This document shows, in pieces, positions 1 through 5,643 of a stretch of DNA of 6,429 nt. The DNA comes from an uncultured Nitrososphaerales archaeon (GTDB lineage: Archaea > Thermoproteota > Nitrososphaeria > Nitrososphaerales > JAAOZN01): assembly GCA_938029515.1 (NCBI GenBank), contig CALJAQ010000192.1, forward strand, positions 1-6,429. The letters are read 5' to 3'. A program made the translations under genes and the position numbers. Below the pieces are notes generated by a model. That model had not been told where the DNA came from and made no database searches. It was given only the letters and a program-made list of their open reading frames with translations. Within the stretch, counting starts at the first letter, position 1; every line of letters starts with the position of its first letter.

Positions 1-686
1 AAGATACAGGCATCCATGTGGTGTATGTTAAATGGGGTGATGTTGAAGTTGAGGATTTGGAGGAGGCGATAAAGGAAGGTGTTGCTGAAGCTACATCTTC
101 TATACCGCTTCGCCCAAATGCTGTTCACCCCCTTACTAGAAAGAACCCTGGCACGAATGTTGGTTTGAATATGCCTTATATTCATATTGAGAAGATAAAA
201 GGCGGGTTCTTGGATGTCACGGTTATGCCGAAGGGGTTTGGTGCTGAGAATATGAGTGCGTTGGCGATGCTTACACCAGCGCAGGGGCTTAAGGGTGTTA
301 AGGAGTTTATTATGCAGACGGTTGTGAAGGCTGGTGGCAACCCTTGCCCCCCTGGCATACTTGGCGTAGGGATAGGTGGAACAGCTGATGTTGCTATGAA
401 ACTCGCTAAGGAGGCTCTGCTTCGCCCAATAGGCTCTAGAAACCCTGACCCTAAGGTGGCTAAGTTGGAGGAGGAGCTTCTTGAAGCGTTAAACAACTTG
501 GGTATAGGTCCTATGGGGTTAGGTGGCGTGACGACGCTACTTGCTGTTAACATCGAAGTAGCCTATACTCATACCGCGGGGTTGCCTGTTGCTGTCAACT
601 ACCAGTGTTGGGCTGCTAGGCGTGCCTCTGCTAGAATCTACCCTGACGGTAGGGTGGAGTATACTTCACATAGGAGAGGTGTGTGA
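1..686 (+). CDS. fumA: Class I fumarate hydratase, alpha subunit (TtdA/FumA N-terminal domain type), 5' partial
   Basis: Hydratase subunit that binds the [4Fe-4S] cluster and interconverts fumarate and (S)-malate in the TCA cycle, working with the beta subunit encoded next. The frame stays open to the left edge: bases 3-11 encode D-T-G, and the two bases before them fit the end of a Gln codon, matching the family motif CQDTG. The gene therefore begins outside the window, and the GTG at position 18 is internal. The first cluster cysteine (of CQDTG) lies just off the left edge. The other two are visible: Cys in NPCPPG (codon 345-347) and Cys in NYQCWAAR (codon 606-608, after HTAGLPVAVN). The GVGIGGTAD stretch and the GIGPMGLGG loop also fit the family. 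The gene ends with TGA. L(+)-tartrate dehydratase shares this fold, but fumarase is the likelier activity in an archaeon. Confidence in family is very high, in exact substrate good. Confidence 0.95.
   Translation, partial: DTGIHVVYVKWGDVEVEDLEEAIKEGVAEATSSIPLRPNAVHPLTRKNPGTNVGLNMPYIHIEKIKGGFLDVTVMPKGFGAENMSALAMLTPAQGLKGVKEFIMQTVVKAGGNPCPPGILGVGIGGTADVAMKLAKEALLRPIGSRNPDPKVAKLEEELLEALNNLGIGPMGLGGVTTLLAVNIEVAYTHTAGLPVAVNYQCWAARRASARIYPDGRVEYTSHRRGV
676..681 (+). promoter_or_regulatory. Shine-Dalgarno-like GAGGTG for the fumarase beta gene
   Basis: GAGGTG lies within the last codons of the alpha gene, 12 nt before the TTG at 694 and directly against the alternative GTG at 679. The distance suits the TTG start better than the GTG, which would overlap the motif itself. 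The spacing is longer than usual, so the support is moderate. Confidence 0.45.
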
Positions 687-693
687 AGGTAAT

Positions 694-1293
694 TTGGCTG
701 AATATAAGCTTACTACTCCCCTTGATCCTGACGTTGTTAGGAAGCTGAATATAGGGGATATAGTCTATCTTACAGGCACGATCTATACTGCGAGAGATGA
801 AGCGCATATACACATCTTAGAGGATCTTAGGCGTGGATGTGAGCTTAAGGTACCTTTAAGGGGCTCAGTGATCTACCACTGCGGCCCAATACTCAAGCGT
901 GAAGAGGGGGGTTGGAGGGTGTTGGCAGCGGGTCCAACGACGAGTTCAAGGATGAATACGCTTGAACCAGAGTTTATCGAGAAGACAGGTATAAGAGGGG
1001 TAATCGGCAAAGGTGGTATGTCTAAGCCTGTAGCCGAATCTTTAGCGAAGCATGGAGCGGTCTACTTATCTTTCACAGGCGGAGCTGCTGTGCTTGCGGC
1101 AAACGGGGTAAAGGCGGTTAAAGGGGTCTACTATGAGGAGCTAGGTATGGCTGAAGCGGTGTGGGTGCTTGAAGTTAAAGACTTCGGTCCGCTGATAGTA
1201 GGGATAGATGCTAAGGGCAACTCTATTTTCGACAAAGTTGGATTAGAGGTTCAGCAAAACATTATAAAGGTTAGGCAGAGGCTGGGCATCTGA
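694..1293 (+). CDS. fumB: Class I fumarate hydratase, beta subunit (TtdB/FumA C-terminal domain type)
   Basis: Partner of the preceding alpha subunit; the two together equal the single long chain of E. coli FumA. It supplies most of the substrate-binding residues. The family order is complete: LTTPLDPDVVRKLNIGD near the start, then RDEAHIHI (RDxAH), YHCGPIL, GPTTSSRMN, IGKGGM, FTGGAAVLAA, and EELGMAEAVWVLEVKDFGPLIVGIDAKG. In structurally studied class I fumarases the Arg of RDxAH, the Thr/Arg of TTSxRM and the Lys of GKGG contact substrate; all are present. I chose the TTG at 694 because it gives the expected N-terminus MAEYKLTTPL and has GAGGTG 12 nt upstream (676-681). An in-frame GTG at 679 would add five residues and overlap the alpha stop, and cannot be excluded. 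The open frame runs back to 589 inside alpha, but that part is not family-like. The length of 199 residues is normal. Co-transcription with alpha is near certain. Confidence 0.94.
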   Translation: MAEYKLTTPLDPDVVRKLNIGDIVYLTGTIYTARDEAHIHILEDLRRGCELKVPLRGSVIYHCGPILKREEGGWRVLAAGPTTSSRMNTLEPEFIEKTGIRGVIGKGGMSKPVAESLAKHGAVYLSFTGGAAVLAANGVKAVKGVYYEELGMAEAVWVLEVKDFGPLIVGIDAKGNSIFDKVGLEVQQNIIKVRQRLGI

Positions 1294-1297
1294 GCGG

Positions 1298-2296
1298 TTA
1301 AGCGACTCTGTAAAGCCTATGTCTGGCGTCCCTTAGATCCTGTGACCTCTTAATAAGGCCTTTACTTAATAGGAGCTTTAGTGCAAGCCTCGTGGTTCTT
1401 GGTGGGAGCAGCGTCTTCTCAGAGATCTCCTTCTGCCCTAACGGGCCTTCGTATTCAAGCGTCTTTAAAACTAGCTTCGCGCTAGGAGGCATCTTAAGGA
1501 GCTCTTCAGCCAGCTTAACCTTACGCCTAATCTTGCTCTGTGTAGCAGATGCGCCTACCAGCCTTACCATCTTTGCTGGTGCGGCTGCCTTCTTCGCTTT
1601 TATCCAGTTCTCTACTTTGACCCTCAGTATGCCGTCTAAGACCGCTTCACAGTCGTATCTGCTGTTGATTTCACTGACCTCTATGGTTGAAGCATCGTTT
1701 ACGATGAATGGTCTACGTGTTACATCAACCGAGTTCACGGGCACAATGAGGAAGACAGCAGCCTTTTGATGCACCATAGGCCCGCCTGCTGACATAGCGT
1801 AAGCCGTTGAACCTGTCGGTGTGGCTATGATGAGCCCGTCGCCATAATCCCGCCAGACAGTTTCACCGTCAACTTTGAGCAGATACTCTATGAGAGAAGC
1901 GCTTCTAGTTGGGAAGAGCGCGACCTCATTCAACACTGGAGGCAGGTTTCTATCATCAACCAACACTTCAAGCCTAGTCACCTCCTCTACTTGATAGTTG
2001 GATGACGCGATGTCTTGCAGAGCTTGTTTAAGGTTTGAGACGCCTACATCTGTTAGGAAACTTTCTCCATCTGCTTCACTTACACCTAACACTGGTATGC
2101 TCTCTAAACCTATCTTCTGAAAAACCCTGAGTAAATCACCATCTCCTCCTACAACAAGAATCAAGTCATAGGCTTTGATGGTCTCAGCTGTAGGCGCTTC
2201 CGCAACCTGATGAGCGAATCCTAATTTACGAAGTGTTTCAGACACCTCTTTTATAACCGGGCCTATTCGCCTCCTAGGTATTACCAATATCTGCAT
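1298..2296 (-). CDS. nadK: NAD kinase with C-terminal winged-helix domain
   Basis: Phosphorylates NAD (with ATP or polyphosphate) to NADP in the cytoplasm. The kinase core covers about residues 1-250 of 332: VVGGDG near 48-53 (phosphate-donor motif), NE at 123-124, DGLIIATPTGSTAYAMSAGGP at about 153-172 (the family's strongest signature), and LDG at 220-222. Residues about 268-332 form a second domain resembling a MarR-like winged helix: QKEISEKTLLPPRTTRLALK as helix-turn-helix, then KGLIKR and a basic wing DARHRLYR. The ATG at 2296 is chosen because GAGGTGGA sits 6 nt upstream; an ATG at 2341 in the same frame has no such support. Odd points are Asp where GGDGT usually has Thr (GGDGD), and GVSEADGESFL where many members have GxNxGxxGFL. 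The gene lies 29 nt after the napH-like stop on the same strand and ends 4 nt from the convergent fumarase beta stop. The kinase call is firm; a DNA-binding role for the tail is inference. Confidence 0.93.
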   Translation of the reverse strand: MQILVIPRRRIGPVIKEVSETLRKLGFAHQVAEAPTAETIKAYDLILVVGGDGDLLRVFQKIGLESIPVLGVSEADGESFLTDVGVSNLKQALQDIASSNYQVEEVTRLEVLVDDRNLPPVLNEVALFPTRSASLIEYLLKVDGETVWRDYGDGLIIATPTGSTAYAMSAGGPMVHQKAAVFLIVPVNSVDVTRRPFIVNDASTIEVSEINSRYDCEAVLDGILRVKVENWIKAKKAAAPAKMVRLVGASATQSKIRRKVKLAEELLKMPPSAKLVLKTLEYEGPLGQKEISEKTLLPPRTTRLALKLLLSKGLIKRSQDLRDARHRLYRVA

Positions 2297-2302
2297 GACG
2301 GC

Positions 2303-2310
2303 TCCACCTC
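2303..2310 (-). promoter_or_regulatory. Ribosome binding site GAGGTGGA that fixes the NAD kinase start
   Basis: On the minus strand GAGGTGGA is followed by six bases and then the ATG at 2296-2294. It matches the archaeal anti-Shine-Dalgarno sequence well. It decides between this ATG and the in-frame ATG 15 codons upstream at 2341, which would overlap the end of the napH-like gene. A strong internal ribosome site after a 29-nt gap is what one expects for an internal operon gene. Confidence 0.75.
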
Positions 2311-2325
2311 TACTTTTAAGTTCAA

Positions 2326-3189
2326 TTAATGTCTTTTGCAACTCGTCTGAAAAGTTTTCCTTCTATTATGGTGGGGGCTGTAGCTTATTTTTCTCCCTAT
2401 CAAGCTTATAGATATAACATTGTAAGGGCACTTAGAGTAGCAGACGAAACATTTAGTGCATTCGGCGAAGGTCTTTTCTTCGCAAACCATAAGTCCTTCT
2501 GGGCATATTACGGCACAAGCCCTGCAGCTTCTGCACTCTTCTCTCTTAACCTTCGGTTTTATAAACAGGTTGACTCTGCTGATTAAGGTTAATAATCCAG
2601 CTACTGGGCAGATGTATTTGCAGAAGAAACGCTTCTCATACACGTTAGCCGCTAACACAGCGCCAACTACAGCCATCTCAGCGCCAGCAACCAAAGTGCC
2701 GGCAACACTACCTCTACATATGGTGCCGATTGGGCAGAAGCTGCACCACGAGGGTGTCCTTGTTAACGCTGATGATAATACTACTGCACCTAGTGTTAAG
2801 TATTTGACTTCTTTATTCCAAACCCTATCTTTACTGACTGCAGCTAGAGTCTTAGACCCTCGTTCAACCATAGGTTTAAACCCCCTCTTTATAATAAGAT
2901 ATTCTGTAAATTCGGTTAGTGTTCCTATGGGGCAGGCCCAAGCACACCAGGCCCTACCCAAAATTACCGTTAAGGTGATAAAAGCTGCTGTGGCCGTTAT
3001 AAATATTATTAGGGAGGTTTGTGGAACTCCATTCGCAATCAGAATCTGAAGGGCTCCAAGTGGCTCAATTATTTCGAAGCCCCCGATAATAAAGCTGCAG
3101 ACTGTGCCCACAACGACGAAGACGAAGAAGATGAAGAAGAAGGCTTGAGATACGTGGCGAAGTCTCTGTATGAGCTTCTTAAGATTCAT
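2326..3189 (-). CDS. napH: NapH/MauN-like membrane ferredoxin (quinol-oxidising type)
   Basis: Membrane protein with Fe-S clusters. In Nap systems NapH takes electrons from quinol and passes them to NapG; the same role is inferred here. Predicted membrane segments lie at about residues 14-36, 58-78, 128-145 and 162-183 of 287. The family's paired CxxxCP motifs are both present: CAWACPIGT (C82, C86) and CKYICPVAG (C190, C194). An extra CSFCPIGTIC sits between them (C149, C152, C158). The C-terminal half has two ferredoxin motifs: C219-x2-C-x2-C-x3-CP and C244-x2-C-x2-C-x3-CP, so two [4Fe-4S] clusters. The ATG start at 3189 overlaps the end of the napG-like gene by 11 nt, suggesting translational coupling. 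The length is normal for NapH. Related possibilities are other 4Fe-4S membrane maturases or electron carriers of the NosR/CcoG/RdhC type. No nitrate reductase or methylamine dehydrogenase genes are visible, so the electron acceptor is unknown. Confidence 0.85.
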   Translation of the reverse strand: MNLKKLIQRLRHVSQAFFFIFFVFVVVGTVCSFIIGGFEIIEPLGALQILIANGVPQTSLIIFITATAAFITLTVILGRAWCAWACPIGTLTEFTEYLIIKRGFKPMVERGSKTLAAVSKDRVWNKEVKYLTLGAVVLSSALTRTPSWCSFCPIGTICRGSVAGTLVAGAEMAVVGAVLAANVYEKRFFCKYICPVAGLLTLISRVNLFIKPKVKREECRSCRACAVICPEGLMVCEEKTFAECTKCFVCYSKCPYNVISISLIGRKISYSPHHNRRKTFQTSCKRH

Positions 3190-3841
3190 ACTCCAACCTT
3201 CTATTCCCCAACCTTCTATTCCCCAACCTTTTAGATGGAGAGTCTGAATGAGGTGGGCTGACAGCTATAGCTTTTTCCGGCACTGGGCAGATATATTCAC
3301 ACTGCTTACAGCCTACACAGAGCGGCTCGTTAACTTCTACCCCTCCTTTACCCGTTATCTTCACAGCATCGAAGACGCATATATCCACACACCTGTAGCA
3401 GGTATTATACAGCCACGCTAGACAGGTGCTTCGGTCCACCTCAGCTACACCAATCTTAAGTTCTTCGAGTTCTATCCGCTTTAAAGCACCTGTGGGGCAA
3501 GCAGCTATGCACCTAAAGCAGAGCTCAGCTGAAGATTTAGCCTTCTTAAAGGCTCGATTCTTAGATGGTGTAGGCTCTATCAGATCAAGGTAGACAGCAC
3601 AGTAACCAGCTAAAGTCGGCGCACCTATAGCGAATAGGCTGCTGTTATCCGGCTTAATTCCTTTGGTTGGGCATATATCTGCGCATCTATTACACCTTAT
3701 ACATAGTGATAAAAAGGATTCTTCGCCGACTGCACCAGGAGGCCTTAAAGTTTTACTCTCCTTCAAGTTAGTTAGAGTTAGCGTCGCTGTGAGCATTAAG
3801 AAGCCTGCTATAGAGAGGATAAAGCCTCGGCGATTCAACAC
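3179..3841 (-). CDS. napG: NapG/MauM-like exported polyferredoxin
   Basis: Electron-transfer protein predicted to act on the outer face of the membrane next to the NapH-like partner. Residues 1-24 look like a Tat signal or anchor: NRRGFIL followed by a hydrophobic run. The family block LRPPGAVGEESFLSLCIRC follows directly. There are exactly 16 cysteines, enough for four [4Fe-4S] clusters: C47/50/53/57; C108/111/115 with C81 as the likely fourth ligand; C140/148/151/155; and C175/178/181/185 (ending CPVPEKAI as in MauM/NapG). The second cluster has an unusually long gap, C81 to C108. The last 17 residues hold a GNRRL repeat encoded by a 15-bp tandem DNA repeat. The start is taken as GTG at 3841; the next codon is TTG and could also serve. 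A TATA-like box about 25 nt upstream fits a leaderless message. The end overlaps the napH-like start. The family is well supported; the physiological acceptor is not known. Confidence 0.86.
   Translation of the reverse strand: MLNRRGFILSIAGFLMLTATLTLTNLKESKTLRPPGAVGEESFLSLCIRCNRCADICPTKGIKPDNSSLFAIGAPTLAGYCAVYLDLIEPTPSKNRAFKKAKSSAELCFRCIAACPTGALKRIELEELKIGVAEVDRSTCLAWLYNTCYRCVDICVFDAVKITGKGGVEVNEPLCVGCKQCEYICPVPEKAIAVSPPHSDSPSKRLGNRRLGNRRLEYES
3193..3230 (-). repeat. 15-bp tandem repeat, about 2.5 copies, in the 3' end of the napG-like gene
   Basis: On the plus strand the unit CCAACCTTCTATTCC occurs perfectly at 3193-3207 and 3208-3222, followed by eight more bases of the unit (3223-3230). 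On the coding (minus) strand it reads AGGTTGGGGAATAGA and adds the in-frame unit R-L-G-N-R to the napG-like protein. The array ends 4 nt before the ATG of the napH-like gene, so it doubles as that gene's leader. Each copy carries the purine-rich AGGTTGG. The copy nearest the ATG differs by one base, giving GGAG one nt before the start codon. Confidence 0.9.
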
Positions 3842-3860
3842 CGCCTACAAGTGTTGCATC

Positions 3861-3870
3861 ATATTATAAG
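3861..3870 (-). promoter_or_regulatory. TATA-like box for a leaderless napG-like transcript
   Basis: On the minus strand CTTATAATAT is centred about 25 nt before the GTG at 3841. Archaeal TATA boxes normally sit about 25 nt before the transcription start, so the message would begin at or very near the start codon. No good ribosome binding site lies before this GTG, which agrees with leaderless initiation. The 88-nt gap upstream (3842-3929) is AT-rich. A second TATA-like run (TTTTTATAC, about 3876-3885) lies further up, with its five T's possibly ending the M50 transcript. Confidence 0.4.
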
Positions 3871-3929
3871 ACTATCGTATAAAAATGTAATAATTATCTA
3901 ATAACTTAGGATTCCAGCTTCTAATCGTA

Positions 3930-5030
3930 TTAGCGGAAGAAGAATGGGTTGCTTCGTATCGCAAACACGTAGATTAAGGCTGCGATAACCCATATGCAGA
4001 CAAACAGAATCTTTCTACCCTTAGAGATAGGTGAAACATCATCAAGAGGCTTCATCTCAGGGCTTCTCATAGACAGTATGAGTATAAGTATAGCCATGAG
4101 TTGGAAACCTGTTATAAAGAGCAGAGCTATACTAGCGTAAGTGAGGATCTTATGCAGCTTAGGGGTTAAAACAGCCCTAGCCACATGCCCGCCGTCGAGC
4201 TGCCAAGCTGGCATAAGGTTAAGGAAGGTGACAAGAAAGCCTAGTGAAGAAGCGAAGATTAAGGGAGAAAGTATAATACCCATACCTATTCTTTGTGGAG
4301 TGAATGTAAAGAGAAGGTATTCTGTGAAGAGGTCAAGGTTGGATACCATCAAGAGTTTACCAGCTGCAGCCTGCCTACTTAACTCATCAATCGGGACAGC
4401 AGCAGAAGTTAAGGCTCCACCTACCGCAACCAATATGGTCACCGCTAAACCAGCTAGAGGACCTGAGATACCCAGGTCAAAGAGCGAGTCTCTGTTGGTA
4501 GGCGGCTCACTTGAGGTGATGACCGCACCTAAAGTCGGTAGGGCTCCTGGTATGCCTGGTATAAAGTAGGGTGAGGATGACCTGACTCCGTGTAGGGTTG
4601 AAGCTATTTTATGCCCCATTTCATGAACGCCGATTATCCCCATTATCCCTACTACGTATAATCCGACCATCACAGGTAGGTTCCCTGGGTAGTTTGAGGA
4701 TCTGAAGAAGCCGTCGAGTGTGATGGTGCCTAGTGTCGCTAAAAGTAGTATGAGGTTTAGTCTTAAGCCTCTAGGTTTTGCTTCAGGCTTTCTAAACGCG
4801 ATGAGGGTTAAGTATCCTTCTCCCCTTCTCAGCACAGCAAGGTAGCCTAGCGGCTTAATTTCTTTGATAAGTTTTAGGAAGGATGCTTTATTCCCTACAG
4901 CCTCCTCTACCTCGAATTCTACTGCGCCCTGCTCTCTGAGATATTGGTTTCTGACGCTAAATAGGGTTTTGATCTTCTCCGCCACCTGCCTCTGCCCGTT
5001 GTAAACTGCGCTTGACCAGCCTTCAGCCAA
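3930..5030 (-). CDS. Membrane-embedded zinc metalloprotease, peptidase family M50 (site-2 protease type)
   Basis: Intramembrane protease that cuts membrane-bound substrates, often to release regulators or clear damaged proteins; its substrate here is unknown. The active-site motif HEMGH (H136, E137, H140) sits in a membrane segment. The third zinc ligand is in NLMPAWQLDGGH (D279), the usual NxxPxxxLDGG site. Between them are PGIPGALPTLGAVI and SLFDLGISGPLAGL, typical of the archaeal/cyanobacterial/EGY-like branch. Predicted membrane segments lie near residues 90-106, 118-136, 186-206, 252-273, 295-320 and 340-358. Residues 1-85 form a soluble charged domain that I do not recognise. The start is taken as TTG at 5030; a GTG at 4985 in the same frame is an alternative, and no clear ribosome site separates them. 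The gene is divergent from the acetyltransferase and 88 nt upstream of the napG-like gene on the same strand. Length is normal and all catalytic residues are present. Confidence 0.93.
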   Translation of the reverse strand: MAEGWSSAVYNGQRQVAEKIKTLFSVRNQYLREQGAVEFEVEEAVGNKASFLKLIKEIKPLGYLAVLRRGEGYLTLIAFRKPEAKPRGLRLNLILLLATLGTITLDGFFRSSNYPGNLPVMVGLYVVGIMGIIGVHEMGHKIASTLHGVRSSSPYFIPGIPGALPTLGAVITSSEPPTNRDSLFDLGISGPLAGLAVTILVAVGGALTSAAVPIDELSRQAAAGKLLMVSNLDLFTEYLLFTFTPQRIGMGIILSPLIFASSLGFLVTFLNLMPAWQLDGGHVARAVLTPKLHKILTYASIALLFITGFQLMAILILILSMRSPEMKPLDDVSPISKGRKILFVCIWVIAALIYVFAIRSNPFFFR

Positions 5031-5046
5031 CTTCTACACTTAGATT

Positions 5047-5068
5047 CGATAAAGGTGCTGTTAAGTAT
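5047..5068. promoter_or_regulatory. Divergent promoter region between the M50 protease and acetyltransferase genes
   Basis: The 58-nt gap between the two divergent starts holds two TATA-like runs. On the minus strand CTTTATCG (5047-5054) lies about 21 nt before the TTG start of the protease. On the plus strand TTAAGTAT (5061-5068) lies about 25 nt before the ATG at 5089. Neither gene has a convincing ribosome binding site, which fits leaderless messages. The boxes are weak matches, so this is suggestive only. Confidence 0.3.
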
Positions 5069-5088
5069 TGTGGTTAAGAGATGGGTTT

Positions 5089-5631
5089 ATGTGCATGTTG
5101 GTGGAAGGGTTGTTTGCGATTCAGCCTATGCTTACCAGGTGGGTCAGAGAGTATCTGATTAGACAGTGCACAAAAGAGGATATAGCTAGTGTAATATCGA
5201 TAAATCTAGCCTCTCTGCCTGAGCACTACAGCGACTACTTCTTTGAGGAGCTGAGGCGAGAGTCTCCTGAGACTTTTCTCGTTGCGGAAAAGAATGGTGA
5301 GGTTGTAGGCTACATAATGTGTAGAATTGAATACGGTTTCTCTAACTTGAAGAGGTTTAACTTGGTAAAGAAGGGGCATATAGTCTCTATCGCGGTTTTA
5401 GAGCAGCATAGGTCAAAGGGTATTGGCACTATACTGCTTCAAGAAGCGATCAAGGCTATGGCGATGAAGAAGTGCTCTGAAGCCTACCTTGAGGTAAGGG
5501 TGTCGAATGATGGTGCTATTTCACTGTATAAACGCTTGGGCTTCACCATAACATCTAAGATCGACTTCTACTATAAGGATGGGGAAGCAGCTTACGTTAT
5601 GACCTTACCCTTAGAGAAGACGAGGCAGTAG
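5089..5631 (+). CDS. rimI: Ard1/RimI-type protein N-terminal acetyltransferase (GNAT)
   Basis: Transfers acetyl from acetyl-CoA to the alpha-amino group of protein N-termini; the Sulfolobus homologue acts on many Ser/Ala/Met N-termini, including that of the chromatin protein Alba. The GNAT fold spans about residues 20-175. Visible are the Ard1-type substrate loop LPEHYSDYFFEE (43-54), VVGYIMCRIEYGFSN (72-86), beta-4 HIVSIAVLEQHR, and the acetyl-CoA loop R-S-K-G-I-G (108-113). YLEVRVSNDGAISLYKRLGF (133-152) and the tail YYKDGEAAYVMTLPL follow; these closely resemble Sulfolobus Ard1. The start is uncertain: TTG 5068, ATG 5089, ATG 5095 and ATG 5128 share the frame. I chose 5089 because TTAAGTAT lies about 25 nt before it, but 5128 would also leave a complete domain. 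The stop (TAG) is followed after 12 nt by the DNA ligase ATG in the same frame, so the two are probably co-transcribed. Confidence 0.92.
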   Translation: MCMLVEGLFAIQPMLTRWVREYLIRQCTKEDIASVISINLASLPEHYSDYFFEELRRESPETFLVAEKNGEVVGYIMCRIEYGFSNLKRFNLVKKGHIVSIAVLEQHRSKGIGTILLQEAIKAMAMKKCSEAYLEVRVSNDGAISLYKRLGFTITSKIDFYYKDGEAAYVMTLPLEKTRQ

Positions 5632-5643
5632 GAAAGACGGAGG

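Noticed and set aside
182..553. Open frame of 123 codons on the minus strand opposite the fumarase alpha gene
   Set aside because: The plus strand carries conserved fumarase motifs (NPCPPG, GIGGT) throughout; the antisense translation is Pro/Ser-rich with no motif.
18..686. Fumarase alpha starting at the GTG at position 18
   Set aside because: The frame is open to the window edge and already encodes the conserved D-T-G of CQDTG before that codon, so the GTG is an internal valine and the gene is partial.
589..693. Longer fumarase beta N-terminus starting at TTG 589
   Set aside because: It would overlap the alpha gene by 98 nt, and the added residues do not resemble the family, whose N-terminus matches from 694.
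1392..1769. Plus-strand open frame opposite the NAD kinase gene
   Set aside because: It mirrors the kinase C-terminal half and winged-helix coding sequence and has no independent support.
2456..3049. A 197-codon open frame on the plus strand opposite the napH-like gene
   Set aside because: It lies wholly antisense to a gene with two ferredoxin motifs, membrane segments and clear family motifs. Its translation is low-complexity without recognisable motifs, as expected for a shadow frame.
3193..3230. Possible CRISPR or minisatellite array
   Set aside because: Only about 2.5 directly adjoining 15-bp units without spacers; it is a short coding tandem repeat.
4141..4569. Plus-strand open frame of 142 codons opposite the M50 gene
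   Set aside because: The minus strand encodes the protease's essential LDGG and SGPLAG motifs here; the antisense product has no recognisable features.
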